From contig NZ_PJIL01000016.1 of assembly GCF_002929335.1 (NCBI RefSeq), forward strand, positions 1-64,000: a DNA stretch of 64,000 nucleotides. Direction: 5' to 3'. Positions 26,143 to 33,607 of this stretch are shown here, piece after piece. Within the stretch, counting starts at the first letter, position 1. Each line of letters begins with the position of its first letter. The notes beneath the pieces were generated by a model, which saw only the letters and a list, made by a program, of their open reading frames with translations, was not told where the DNA came from and searched no databases. Origin of the DNA: Arthrobacter sp. Y81 (GTDB lineage Bacteria; Actinomycetota; Actinomycetes; Actinomycetales; Micrococcaceae). The position numbers and the translations under genes are program-made.

Positions 26143-26613
26143 CTAGGCCAGGCCGAGGTCCCGGCGGAGCTTGGCTACGTGGCCGGTGGCCCGCACGTTG
26201 TACTGTGCCACCGCCACTTTGCCGTCCGGATCCACCACAATCGTGGACCGGATGAGGCCCTCGTAGGTCCGTCCGTAGTTCTTCTTTTCCCCCCAGGCTG
26301 CGTAGGCCTCAGCCACGGCGTGGTCCTCATCGGACAGGAGCGGGAAGGTTAGCCCTTCCGCCTCGGCGAACTTGGCGAGCTTCTCAACCGGATCGGGAGA
26401 CACGCCCAGGACGTCATAGCCTTCCCGTTGCAGGGAGGCGAGTGTGTCGCGGAAGTCGCACGCTTCCTTGGTGCAGCCGGGCGTGGACGCTGCCGGGTAG
26501 AAGTACACGATGGTGTTCCGGCCGCGGTAGCTTTTCAGGCTGACGTCGTTCCCTGCGGAATCCTTCAGCGTAAAGTCCGGTGCCGGAGTGCCGGGAATGA
26601 GTCGTTCAACCAA
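26143..26613 (-). CDS. bcp: Thioredoxin-dependent peroxiredoxin (BCP/PrxQ type)
   Basis: A 156-residue peroxiredoxin reducing hydrogen and organic peroxides via thioredoxin. Peroxidatic Cys47 in STPGCTKEAC with the resolving Cys52 five residues on, as in bacterioferritin comigratory protein/PrxQ. GEKKNYGRTYEGLIRSTIVV is also typical. The start is taken as TTG at 26613 (VERLIPGTPAPDF follows the initiator): GAGGAGA lies five bases upstream and no ATG or GTG is placed correctly. Divergent from the MarR gene at 26701 with 87 bp between, so the MarR protein may control it; that is inferred from position. Confidence 0.9.
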   Translation of the reverse strand: MVERLIPGTPAPDFTLKDSAGNDVSLKSYRGRNTIVYFYPAASTPGCTKEACDFRDTLASLQREGYDVLGVSPDPVEKLAKFAEAEGLTFPLLSDEDHAVAEAYAAWGEKKNYGRTYEGLIRSTIVVDPDGKVAVAQYNVRATGHVAKLRRDLGLA

Positions 26614-26687
26614 GATGTTCTCCTCTGGAATGTTGTGGACATCCAAGCTTAGTGAGCGGGGGAGCGGGCGACGAATCCCACGCTGGC

Positions 26688-26705
26688 TATACTAAGTGGT
26701 ATGCC
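26688..26705 (+). promoter_or_regulatory. -10 box and possible operator of the marR-type gene
   Basis: TATACT at 26688-26693 ends seven bases before the ATG at 26701, fitting a leaderless transcript. It overlaps a short inverted repeat (ATAC-TAAGTG-GTAT), a possible autoregulatory site. Confidence 0.5.
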
Positions 26706-27192
26706 TGATATGGATCGCTGGCCCACAGGGCGCCTCTTGTCCACGGCGGCACGCCTCGTCGAACATTCTTGGAATGAGAAGCTGGGAGCCATCGGGCTTA
26801 CCCATGCCGGGGTCATCGCCATGGAGGTTCTCGCCCTCAACGGACCCATGACCCAGGCACAGCTTGCCCAGTTGGTCCGCGTCCAGGCCCAGACGATGGG
26901 GAAAACCCTTAGCCGGCTTGAGTCGCATGGACACATCCGCCGGGAGCGCAGCACGTCTGACCGCCGAAGCCATGTGGTGTCCCTCACCGAGCGGGGTGTT
27001 GAGGCCGTGGCTGCGGCAGCGGACATGGAACGAACCGTATTGGCTGCTGCTTCGATCGACCCTGACGTGCTGCGGCAAGAGCTCCAGGCCGTAGTGTCCG
27101 TCCTGGCCAGCCGCTTTGCCTCGCCGGAGACCAAAGCCATCGTGGCCAACGCCGAATCCGGGCTCACCGTGGATGCCAACAGCGCCAACTGA
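26701..27192 (+). CDS. MarR family transcriptional regulator
   Basis: A 163-residue MarR/HTH regulator. Winged helix at about 50-110: MTQAQLAQLVRVQAQTMGKT as the helix-turn-helix, SRLESHGHIRRERSTSDRRS leading into the wing, then VSLTERGVEAV. It has no cysteine, so it is not an OhrR-type thiol sensor, although it is divergent from a peroxiredoxin gene. Start ATG 26701 follows a -10 box by seven bases with no ribosome-binding site, consistent with leaderless expression. Confidence 0.92.
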   Translation: MPDMDRWPTGRLLSTAARLVEHSWNEKLGAIGLTHAGVIAMEVLALNGPMTQAQLAQLVRVQAQTMGKTLSRLESHGHIRRERSTSDRRSHVVSLTERGVEAVAAAADMERTVLAAASIDPDVLRQELQAVVSVLASRFASPETKAIVANAESGLTVDANSAN

Positions 27193-27261
27193 AAGCCCCG
27201 TAGTCGACCGGGCCGGATAGTCGACAGGGCCCGCTAATCGGCGCTGGCTGGCAGGGCTTTC

Positions 27262-27537
27262 CTATCCCAGCAGCCGGACGGCTATCGCCTCCAGGGCCTG
27301 AATGTCCCAGCCCTTGTTCAAGGGGCCCAGCTTGGCCTGCAGGATCCCCATCACACCCATCTCCAATAACGCCTGCAAAGCAGAGCCGGGGTTTTCGCTG
27401 AACTCCAGGCTGCTTTCCAGCGCGACTAGTGCGTCGGAGTCAGAGAACTGGGTCGGCAGGGAGGCAGCCATGGCGGCGCCAAGGGCGTCGACATCCGCTT
27501 CAATCGTGCCCGTCACAGTAAACCGAAAGACAGCCAT
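27262..27537 (-). CDS. Small hypothetical protein, 91 residues
   Basis: Not recognised. A 91-residue acidic protein beginning MAVFRFTVTGTIEADVDAL; the first ~15 residues look like a beta strand, the rest is helix-prone (ALVALESSLEFSENPGSALQ, MGVMGILQAKLG). No signal peptide or membrane segment. The start is well supported by GGGAGGG six bases upstream of ATG 27537, and codon third positions are GC-rich. Monocistronic, between the MarR gene and an intergenic region holding a possible microgene and tRNA-Lys. Confidence 0.7.
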   Translation of the reverse strand: MAVFRFTVTGTIEADVDALGAAMAASLPTQFSDSDALVALESSLEFSENPGSALQALLEMGVMGILQAKLGPLNKGWDIQALEAIAVRLLG

Positions 27538-27628
27538 GGTTTGCCCTCCCACACCTAGTAATGGGGTCACTTTATCCAGTGGTTCGCAGGTATTCCGATG
27601 CTTTAGCTGAATTTTTACCAAAGATAAT

Positions 27629-27667
27629 GCCCTAATTCAGGGCGCCGGCCGAGTATCAAGGCCGGCG
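27629..27667 (-). terminator. Tandem hairpins downstream of the possible microgene
   Basis: On the minus strand a perfect 8-bp stem (CGCCGGCC/GGCCGGCG, 27643-27667, 9-nt loop) is followed at once by GCCCT-AATTC-AGGGC (27629-27643). They lie 13 bp past the stop of the 34-codon frame. There is no strong T-run. Confidence 0.45.
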
Positions 27668-27680
27668 TTCTCGATACCCG

Positions 27681-27785
27681 TCAGGGCAGTGAGGCGAGAA
27701 TGCTGTGGGGCCACTCTTTGGTGAGCACGTCGTTTAGCTCCCCGTTGGGGCTGCTCACACAGTGCGGGGTGTGGTCCGGATCCAC
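27681..27785 (-). CDS. Possible microprotein, 34 residues
   Basis: A GTG-started frame of 34 codons, beginning MDPDHTPHCVSSPNGELNDV and ending SILASLP. GGGA abuts the start and GGAG lies 11 bases upstream; an in-frame TGA lies four codons earlier, so it cannot be extended. A terminator-like hairpin follows. It has one Cys and three His and no membrane segment. No homologue is known to me. It may be chance; the terminator is the main support. Confidence 0.35.
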   Translation of the reverse strand: MDPDHTPHCVSSPNGELNDVLTKEWPHSILASLP

Positions 27786-27869
27786 TCCCGTTCATGCTCC
27801 AACGTCGGTAGCCCGCACATTTCGCGGGCGCATCCCTTCAATATCCACCGGGTGATTTCCGGGCAAAAC

Positions 27870-27913
27870 GAAACCCCGTCTTCATGGCTTGTGGCCAGTG
27901 AAGACGGGGTTTC
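27870..27913 (-). terminator. Rho-independent terminator of tRNA-Lys
   Basis: Perfect 15-bp stem GAAACCCCGTCTTCA/TGAAGACGGGGTTTC with a 14-nt loop, starting 6 bp past the tRNA 3' end, followed on the minus strand by GTTTTGC. Confidence 0.92.
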
Positions 27914-27918
27914 TGTGG

Positions 27919-27991
27919 TGCACCCCCCGGGACTCGAACCCGGAACCCATTGATTAAGAGTCAATTGCTCTGCCAGTTGAGCTAGAGGTGC
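27919..27991 (-). tRNA. tRNA-Lys(CTT)
   Basis: A 73-nt tRNA on the minus strand. Acceptor stem GCACCTC/GGGGTGC, anticodon stem ATTGA/TCAAT with loop CTCTTAA (anticodon CTT, codon AAG), T-loop GTTCGAG. CCA is not encoded. Confidence 0.96.
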
Positions 27992-28097
27992 AGCTGTTGT
28001 TTTGGCTCTTCCCGTGGGCTTTTGTTTCCCGCGTTCATCTCCGCAACGACATGAAACTCTACACGAGATTTAGCGCCGTGTGAAATCGGCGCCCGCC

Positions 28098-29234
28098 TCA
28101 GCTCCCCGGCTGGGCCGGAAGGGCCAAAATCAGCGCGGAATCAGGGTTTTCGTTGTTGGTAAGCATCCACAAGGTGCCGTCCGGGGCGAGCGAAACGTCC
28201 CGAATGCGCCCGTACCGGGTTGTGAAATGGCTCACAGGATTGCCCGCATTTTCGCCAGCGAGGGGGACGGCCCACAGCCGCTGGCCCCTGAGTGCGCCGA
28301 GATAGGCCGTGGAGCCCACAATCTCAAGCCCGCTCGGGGATGATTCCGCGGTGGACGGCCAGACCACCTTGGCATCGATGAAGCCTGGCCTGCCCGGCGC
28401 CCCTGTGACCTCCGGCCAGCCGTAGTTGCCGCCCGGCTGGATCAGGTTCAGTTCGTCATCCACGTTTGGACCGAATTCGCTGGACCACAGCCTGCCGGAG
28501 TCATCCCAGTCCAGGCCCTGCACGTTCCGGTGGCCAAGGCTGTAGACGGGGTTGTCTCCAAACGGGTTCCCGGGGGCGGCACGGCCTTCGGCGGTAATCC
28601 TGAGGATTTTGCCGCCCAGCGCGTTCGGATCCTGCGGTTGGTCGCGGCGTTGTGAGTCACCGGTTCCCACGTACAGATTTCCGTCCGGTCCAAAGCGGAT
28701 TCGGCCGCCGTTGTGGGTTGAGGCCTTGGGGATGCCGGCGAAGATGATCTCCGGCTGTCCAAGCTTCAACGGGCCCCCGGGGTCGGCCTCCGTCAGCGTG
28801 AGACGGGCAATCCTGTTGTCCGTACCGGAAGTGAAATAGGCGAACAGCGACATGTCGGATTCGTACTCGGGTGACACTGCCAACCCCAGGAGGCCGCCCT
28901 CTCCGCCGGGAACAACTCCGGGGACGCTGCCAAGCACCGAGGTCTTCCCGTCCTTGACCGATTTGAGTTCGCCGCTGTCACGTTCCGAGATGACGGCGGT
29001 GCCATCCGGCAGGAACACCGTGGACCAGGGCAGCTGCAGCCCTTCAACGGTCCGCAGCACCTGGGGTTCCTGGGCGGCCGGGTTACTACCCGTGACTGAA
29101 CCGGCGTTGCCTGTGGGAATGCCGCTGCCGCCGCCGGTGCACGCGGCCAGAGTGAGCGATGAGAATAGCGCGGTGGAGGCATAAAAAAGGCGGAGCGCAC
29201 GCCTGGATGTGCACCCCGCCTTCTCCGGGTTCAT
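28098..29234 (-). CDS. PQQ-dependent sugar dehydrogenase, lipoprotein (GDH/sorbosone dehydrogenase family)
   Basis: A 378-residue secreted six-bladed beta-propeller enzyme of the soluble aldose-sugar/glucose-sorbosone dehydrogenase family. Lipobox LAACT (Cys32) after a signal peptide predicts attachment to the outer membrane face. Catalytic and PQQ-contacting family segments are LPWSTVFLPDG, STHNGGRIRFGPDGNLYVGT, YSLGHRNVQGLDWD and SEFGPNVDDELN. It probably oxidises aldoses outside the cell if PQQ is available; PQQ synthesis genes are not in this window. ATG 29234 has GGGGGTA upstream. The next minus-strand gene upstream ends 30 bp before this start, so they may be co-transcribed. Confidence 0.9.
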   Translation of the reverse strand: MNPEKAGCTSRRALRLFYASTALFSSLTLAACTGGGSGIPTGNAGSVTGSNPAAQEPQVLRTVEGLQLPWSTVFLPDGTAVISERDSGELKSVKDGKTSVLGSVPGVVPGGEGGLLGLAVSPEYESDMSLFAYFTSGTDNRIARLTLTEADPGGPLKLGQPEIIFAGIPKASTHNGGRIRFGPDGNLYVGTGDSQRRDQPQDPNALGGKILRITAEGRAAPGNPFGDNPVYSLGHRNVQGLDWDDSGRLWSSEFGPNVDDELNLIQPGGNYGWPEVTGAPGRPGFIDAKVVWPSTAESSPSGLEIVGSTAYLGALRGQRLWAVPLAGENAGNPVSHFTTRYGRIRDVSLAPDGTLWMLTNNENPDSALILALPAQPGS

Positions 29235-29264
29235 TGTGTACCCCCGCCTCGTTGACGGCCGGGC

Positions 29265-30458
29265 CTAGTGCCGGCTCCGACGCGGAGCCCGGAAGCCTGC
29301 CGCTTCCGCGTGCGCGGCCGACTCGAACCAGACCTCTGCGGTGGCCTCCTCATAGTCCGGGCTGGTCTCATCGTGGTAGATCATCGACTGCGCATTGCCT
29401 TTGACCGTGTAGCCGTCAGGTCCGCTGCCGTCCGAGCCCGGAGCTGCGGATCCGTCACCGTAAGGCTTGTCGGCTGCAAGGTGTCCGGCGGGTTCAGCCG
29501 TGTGGCTTGCGGCCGCTTCCGTGGCCGCTGATGACGCCGCCGCCTGCAGTGTTTCAGCATCTCCCTCGGAGAGGACGCCTGTGTGGGTCCCGCCGGCCGG
29601 TCCGGCTCCGCCGGCGGGTGACGGTTCCGCTCCGCCTTCAGCGGCCGCGACATCCTCCGTAGCGGCGTCCTCGGCCGCGGCTGATTCGGCGCCGGGAAGG
29701 GTGGGGGCGTGGGGTTCCGTGTACTCAGGGTGGTGGACGGGTGCCTGTTTGCCTCCGTCGGGGGACGGAGTTTCCCGTGCCGCCGGTTCTTTGGCTGCTG
29801 TCTCCTTGGTGTGCGTTTCGACGGCATGCGGAGTGCTGGCCGCCTCGGACCACTGTTCTTCCCACTCGGCCCTGTCGGCCACAGCGGCGCGGTCCGGCGC
29901 TGCTGTAGCATCCTGTGTCGCCGTGGTGGCTGTCCCTGCCGCAGTCGCGTTCGGGTCCGCTGATGAATCCTCGTCCCAGTCATCCACGTCTCCGCCGGCG
30001 CTCGCCGGAGCCGGGCTCACTGGAGCGCCGCTCGCGGGAGGTGACGCCACCGGCAGGGACGCGGCTGGTTCAGCTGGTTCAGCCGCCGCGGTAGCTTGCG
30101 AGGAAGGACGCGGAGTTGAAGATTCGGCAACCGGCGCCCCGGCGGCAACGGGCGCCTGCGGCCGCTCCCTGGCATCGTCCGCCGTCGTGGGTGCCGCAGG
30201 TGTCGCAGGAGAGCCGAAGCCTGCGGCACTCGCCATTCCGGCAGTGGCGGCTGCCTCTGCCGACACTGCCGCGCCTCCGCCAGCCGGTGCGGCTCCCGCG
30301 GGCCTGCCTGAGCCGGGCTGCTCTGCCTGTGGAGCGGACACACCGGAATCGGAGGACGCCGATGTTCCGGTGGTATTTCCTGAACTGTTGCGGTTCAGGA
30401 GCCACCAGACGACCCCGACGATGACTACGATGACGATGACCCAAATAATCCAGTCCAT
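29265..30458 (-). CDS. Membrane-anchored low-complexity protein with conserved C-terminal motif
   Basis: A 397-residue protein. One N-terminal transmembrane helix (residues 2-21, WIIWVIVIVVIVGVVWWLL) is followed by about 310 residues of Ala/Pro/Gly/Ser/Glu-rich, presumably disordered sequence. The last ~60 residues are ordered-looking and conserved in type: KPYGDGSAAPG, GYTVKGNAQSMIYHDETSP and AEVWFESAAHAEAAGFRAPR. This tail resembles the VKGN...IYH...AE.WF.SE.EA.AAGFR motif found at the end of some secreted nucleases and in actinobacterial proteins I recall being called sunset-domain proteins. Function unknown. The topology suggests a cytoplasmic tail if the N-terminus is outside, or the reverse. 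Confidence 0.75.
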   Translation of the reverse strand: MDWIIWVIVIVVIVGVVWWLLNRNSSGNTTGTSASSDSGVSAPQAEQPGSGRPAGAAPAGGGAAVSAEAAATAGMASAAGFGSPATPAAPTTADDARERPQAPVAAGAPVAESSTPRPSSQATAAAEPAEPAASLPVASPPASGAPVSPAPASAGGDVDDWDEDSSADPNATAAGTATTATQDATAAPDRAAVADRAEWEEQWSEAASTPHAVETHTKETAAKEPAARETPSPDGGKQAPVHHPEYTEPHAPTLPGAESAAAEDAATEDVAAAEGGAEPSPAGGAGPAGGTHTGVLSEGDAETLQAAASSAATEAAASHTAEPAGHLAADKPYGDGSAAPGSDGSGPDGYTVKGNAQSMIYHDETSPDYEEATAEVWFESAAHAEAAGFRAPRRSRH

Positions 30459-30572
30459 AGCAGAGCCCTTCTATCCACAAGGCAAGGTTGCCGTTGCTTG
30501 ACGTTACGTCGGTGTGATTACGGCTGTAAAGGCTTACATGGGGGAATCGAGGCCGTCCTGTAGCCTCGCCTC

Positions 30573-31496
30573 ATGGATTTGAAACGGCTCCGGATTCTCC
30601 GCGAACTTTCGGACCGGGGCACCGTGGGCGCCACTGCCGAAGCAATGGAGGTGACGCCCTCCGCCGTCTCCCAACAGCTCAAGACACTCCAGGACGAACT
30701 GGGTGTTGTCCTGGTTGAAAAGTCCGGCAGGGGAGTGCGGCTCACAGAGGCGGGCCGAGCCATGGCCGCGGCCGCGGCCGACGTTTCCACGGCCATGGCT
30801 CGCGCTGAAGCCACCATCGACACGTACCGGCAGGGCTGGCAGACACACGTCAAGGCGGCCTTTTTTCCGAGCGCGGCTGAGATGTTCCTCCCCGGCCTCC
30901 TGCATCGCGTCAAGGCGGTGGAGGGCCTTCGGTTCGAGGCCCGCTTCGAGGACCCGGGTGTCGCAGGATTCACTGCCCTGGCCGCTGATTACGACATCGT
31001 GCTGGCCCATAGCGTGGATGGCCCCAATGTTTTCGCCCGGCAGGGGCTCGTGGTTGTTCCGCTGCTGAACGAGCCGCTGGACGTGGCCATGCCGGCCGGG
31101 CACGTCCTGGCGACAAAGCCATCGCTGACGGCCAGCGATGTTGTGGGATTTCCCTGGATGGGCGTGCCGGAGGGCTTTCCGTTCGACACAGTGCTTCGCC
31201 AGATCGAGGTGCAGGCGGGGGCTCCGGCATTGCGCGCGCAGTTGTTTCCCGACCTGCGGGTGTTGGAAGCGCTGGTCAGCGCCGGCCACGGATTGAGCCT
31301 GTTGCCCCGGTACACAGCCCTGAGAAACCAGGAGCGCGGCTTTGTGCTGCGCCCCCTGCTGGGGGTAACTGCCCGCCGCAGCATCGTCGCGCTCGCGCGC
31401 CCGGATGTGGCGGCCCGGACCACCATCCAGCAGGTCCTGTCCATGCTCGAGGCGGAAGCCGCATCGATCAACACCGCCGGCCTGAGTGACGCGTGA
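30573..31496 (+). CDS. LysR family transcriptional regulator
   Basis: A 307-residue LysR-type regulator: N-terminal winged helix (residues 1-60, LRILRELSDRGTVGATAEAM then TPSAVSQQLKTLQDEL) and a C-terminal periplasmic-binding-like effector domain. Divergent from the minus-strand low-complexity gene and just upstream of ilvD in the same direction. The ATG at 30573 follows TAGCCT by six bases (30561-30566), so the mRNA is probably leaderless. Its target is unknown; ilvD, 140 bp downstream, or the divergent gene are the positional candidates. Confidence 0.92.
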   Translation: MDLKRLRILRELSDRGTVGATAEAMEVTPSAVSQQLKTLQDELGVVLVEKSGRGVRLTEAGRAMAAAAADVSTAMARAEATIDTYRQGWQTHVKAAFFPSAAEMFLPGLLHRVKAVEGLRFEARFEDPGVAGFTALAADYDIVLAHSVDGPNVFARQGLVVVPLLNEPLDVAMPAGHVLATKPSLTASDVVGFPWMGVPEGFPFDTVLRQIEVQAGAPALRAQLFPDLRVLEALVSAGHGLSLLPRYTALRNQERGFVLRPLLGVTARRSIVALARPDVAARTTIQQVLSMLEAEAASINTAGLSDA

Positions 31497-31525
31497 CACA
31501 TCCAAAGTGGCCGCGACCCTCGGGA

Positions 31526-31540
31526 TCTCATTATTTGAGA
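31526..31540. promoter_or_regulatory. Candidate operator upstream of ilvD
   Basis: TCTCA-TTATT-TGAGA is a perfect inverted repeat, identical in arms and spacing to TCTCA-ATATC-TGAGA at 59971-59985 in front of leuC. It lies about 84 bp upstream of the predicted ilvD -10 box (TAGACT, 31624-31629). Confidence 0.5.
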
Positions 31541-31636
31541 CGAGAGTCCACTATTTGATCGAAATATTCACGGTTTTCGGCTTAACCCTCCATCCGGGGT
31601 CGTTGGCGTCCCAATCGGAGTCATAGACTTTGACCC

Positions 31637-33358
31637 ATGAGTGAGGACACCCAAACAGCAACCGAGAACAAGATCGACATCAAGCCCCGCAGCCGGGTCG
31701 TCACCGACGGGATCCATGCCGCCCCCGCGCGCGGTATGTTCCGCGCAGTCGGCATGGGCGATGACGACTTCGCGAAGCCCCAGATCGGCGTTGCGAGCTC
31801 CTGGAATGAAATCACTCCCTGCAACCTCTCCCTGAACCGGCTGGCCCAGGGCGCCAAGGAAGGCGTCCACGCCGGCGGCGGCTTCCCCATGCAGTTCGGG
31901 ACGATCTCCGTTTCCGACGGAATCTCCATGGGCCACGAAGGCATGCACTTCTCGCTCGTTTCCCGCGAGGTCATCGCCGACTCCGTGGAAACCGTCATGC
32001 AGGCCGAGCGCATCGACGGCTCCGTCCTGCTCGCCGGTTGCGACAAGTCCCTCCCGGGCATGCTCATGGCAGCAGCCCGCCTGGACCTGGCCAGCGTCTT
32101 CCTCTACGCGGGCTCCATCATGCCGGGCTGGGTCAAGCTCGAGGACGGCTCCGAAAAGGAAGTCACCCTCATCGACGCCTTCGAAGCCGTGGGCGCCTGC
32201 GCCGCAGGCAAGATGAGCCTCGGGGACCTGGAGCGCATCGAAAAGGCCATCTGTCCCGGCGAAGGTGCCTGCGGCGGCATGTACACGGCCAACACCATGG
32301 CCTGCATCGGCGAGGCCCTGGGCATGTCCCTGCCGGGCTCCGCTGCTCCGCCCTCGGCAGACCGACGTCGTGATGACTTCGCCCGCAAGTCCGGCGAAGC
32401 GGTGGTCAACCTGCTCCGCCTCGGCATCACTGCCCGGGACATCATGACCAAGAAGGCCTTCGAGAACGCCATCGCCGTGACCATGGCATTCGGCGGCTCC
32501 ACCAACGCCGTCCTGCACCTGCTGGCCATCGCCCGCGAGGCCGAGGTTGAGCTGACCCTGAACGACTTCAACCGCATCGGCGACAAGATCCCGCACCTGG
32601 GTGACCTGAAGCCCTTCGGCCGCTACGTCATGACCGACGTGGACAAGATCGGCGGCGTGCCGGTCATCATGAAGGCACTGCTCGACGCCGGGCTGCTGCA
32701 CGGAGACTGCCTCACCGTTACCGGCAAGACCCTTGCGGAGAACCTCGCGTCCATCAACCCGCCGGACCTGGACGGCAAGATCCTGCGTGCCTTGGACAAC
32801 CCGATCCACAAGACCGGCGGCATCACCATCCTGCACGGTTCCATGGCGCCGGAAGGCGCCGTCGTCAAGAGCGCCGGCTTCGACGCCGATGTCTTCGAAG
32901 GCACGGCCCGCGTGTTCGAACGCGAGCAGGGCGCCCTGGATGCGCTGGATAACGGACAGATCAACAAGGGTGATGTTGTGGTCATCCGCTACGAGGGCCC
33001 CAAGGGTGGTCCGGGCATGCGCGAAATGCTCGCCATCACCGGTGCCATCAAGGGTGCCGGCCTGGGCAAGGACGTGCTCCTGCTGACCGACGGCCGTTTC
33101 TCCGGCGGTACCACCGGACTGTGCATCGGCCACGTTGCGCCCGAAGCGGTCGACGGCGGCCCCATCGCCTTCGTCAAGGACGGCGACCGGATCCGCGTGG
33201 ACATCGCCGCCCGCAGCTTCGACCTGCTGGTGGACGACGCCGAGCTCGAGTCCCGCAAGATCGGGTGGGAGCCGCTGCCAGCCAAGTTCACGAAGGGCGT
33301 GCTCGCCAAGTACGCCAAGCTGGTGCACAGCGCCTCCACCGGCGCATACTGCGGGTAG
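31637..33358 (+). CDS. ilvD: Dihydroxy-acid dehydratase
   Basis: A 573-residue IlvD/Edd-family enzyme, dehydrating 2,3-dihydroxy-isovalerate or -methylvalerate to the 2-oxo acids of valine and isoleucine. Iron-sulfur cysteines are visible in LLAGCDKSLPGML and ICPGEGACGGMYTANTM. SSWNEITPCN at the N-terminus and TDGRFSGGTTGLCIGHVAPEA near the C-terminus are characteristic. ATG 31637 is seven bases after TAGACT with no ribosome-binding site, again suggesting a leaderless message. It is separated from ilvB by a long palindrome and the attenuator, so it is probably its own transcription unit. Confidence 0.97.
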   Translation: MSEDTQTATENKIDIKPRSRVVTDGIHAAPARGMFRAVGMGDDDFAKPQIGVASSWNEITPCNLSLNRLAQGAKEGVHAGGGFPMQFGTISVSDGISMGHEGMHFSLVSREVIADSVETVMQAERIDGSVLLAGCDKSLPGMLMAAARLDLASVFLYAGSIMPGWVKLEDGSEKEVTLIDAFEAVGACAAGKMSLGDLERIEKAICPGEGACGGMYTANTMACIGEALGMSLPGSAAPPSADRRRDDFARKSGEAVVNLLRLGITARDIMTKKAFENAIAVTMAFGGSTNAVLHLLAIAREAEVELTLNDFNRIGDKIPHLGDLKPFGRYVMTDVDKIGGVPVIMKALLDAGLLHGDCLTVTGKTLAENLASINPPDLDGKILRALDNPIHKTGGITILHGSMAPEGAVVKSAGFDADVFEGTARVFEREQGALDALDNGQINKGDVVVIRYEGPKGGPGMREMLAITGAIKGAGLGKDVLLLTDGRFSGGTTGLCIGHVAPEAVDGGPIAFVKDGDRIRVDIAARSFDLLVDDAELESRKIGWEPLPAKFTKGVLAKYAKLVHSASTGAYCG

Positions 33359-33377
33359 CACCCCGTAGTTGCGCTAA

Positions 33378-33443
33378 CCCAACTGACTGGCAGCTAACGT
33401 CCGCAAACGCGCTTTTCGGAGCGTTAACTGCGAGTCAGTTGGG
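33378..33443. repeat. Long intergenic palindrome after ilvD
   Basis: Arms at 33378-33403 and 33417-33443 begin CCCAACTGACT and continue GCAGYTAACG and TCCG, with two mismatches and one bulge. The layout and outer CCCAACT match the palindrome at 3608-3673, and the mismatch before GCAG is at the same arm position. It lies 20 bp after the ilvD stop and may terminate it, although no T-run follows. Confidence 0.8.
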
Positions 33444-33478
33444 GCGGCGTTCATTTTGTGGACAATGGAGTCCATATG

Positions 33479-33529
33479 GTGAGATGCGCGCCGTCGTCGT
33501 TGACATGCATCTCACGTAGAGGGAAAACT
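33479..33529 (+). promoter_or_regulatory. ilvB promoter with overlapping inverted repeat
   Basis: TTGACA (33500-33505) and AAAACT (33524-33529) with an 18-bp spacer form a good promoter. The predicted start is at or next to the leader-peptide ATG (33536). A perfect 9-bp inverted repeat GTGAGATGC/GCATCTCAC (33479-33487 and 33507-33515) brackets the -35 box and shares TGAGATGC with the leuC control region (59981-59988). Confidence 0.65.
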
Positions 33530-33535
33530 GAACGC

Positions 33536-33607
33536 ATGATCGCAATCGTTACTAGCTGCGCCGCTGCAGAAGCAGTCGTCGTCCTTACCAAGCGCGTGGC
33601 TCAATAG
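33536..33607 (+). CDS. ilvBNC leader peptide (attenuation)
   Basis: A 23-codon leader peptide rich in regulatory codons: Ile at 2 and 4, Val at 5, then three consecutive GTC valine codons and a leucine (AVVVLTKRV). ATG 33536 falls at the predicted transcript start, so it would be translated without a leader. Its stop is 28 bp before a rho-independent terminator preceding ilvB. Stalling at the Val/Leu codons when charged tRNA is scarce would allow an alternative RNA fold and read-through into ilvB. Attenuation of ilvBNC is known in Corynebacterium glutamicum; the detail here is inferred. Confidence 0.85.
   Translation: MIAIVTSCAAAEAVVVLTKRVAQ

Larger units (their letters stand above)
27538..27918. 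other. Intergenic stretch with hairpins and one possible microgene
   Basis: About 380 bp without a long gene. It contains the leader of the 91-residue gene, two hairpins (27629-27643 and 27643-27667), a 34-codon minus-strand reading frame (27681-27785) and the tRNA-Lys terminator (27870-27913). Nothing else is recognisable. Confidence 0.5.

Noticed and set aside
27762..27953. Short open frames on both strands running into tRNA-Lys.
   Set aside because: They read through the tRNA and its terminator hairpin, and any protein similarity would reflect mis-annotated tRNA sequence.
31568..33361. A 597-codon minus-strand open frame opposite ilvD.
   Set aside because: It mirrors the ilvD codon pattern and has no recognisable domain.
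33484..33519. An 11-codon frame (MRAVVVDMHLT) with three valine codons just before the ilvB leader peptide.
   Set aside because: The TTGACA -35 box lies inside it and the predicted transcript starts downstream, so it would not be in the mRNA. It is also simply the interior of the 9-bp inverted repeat.
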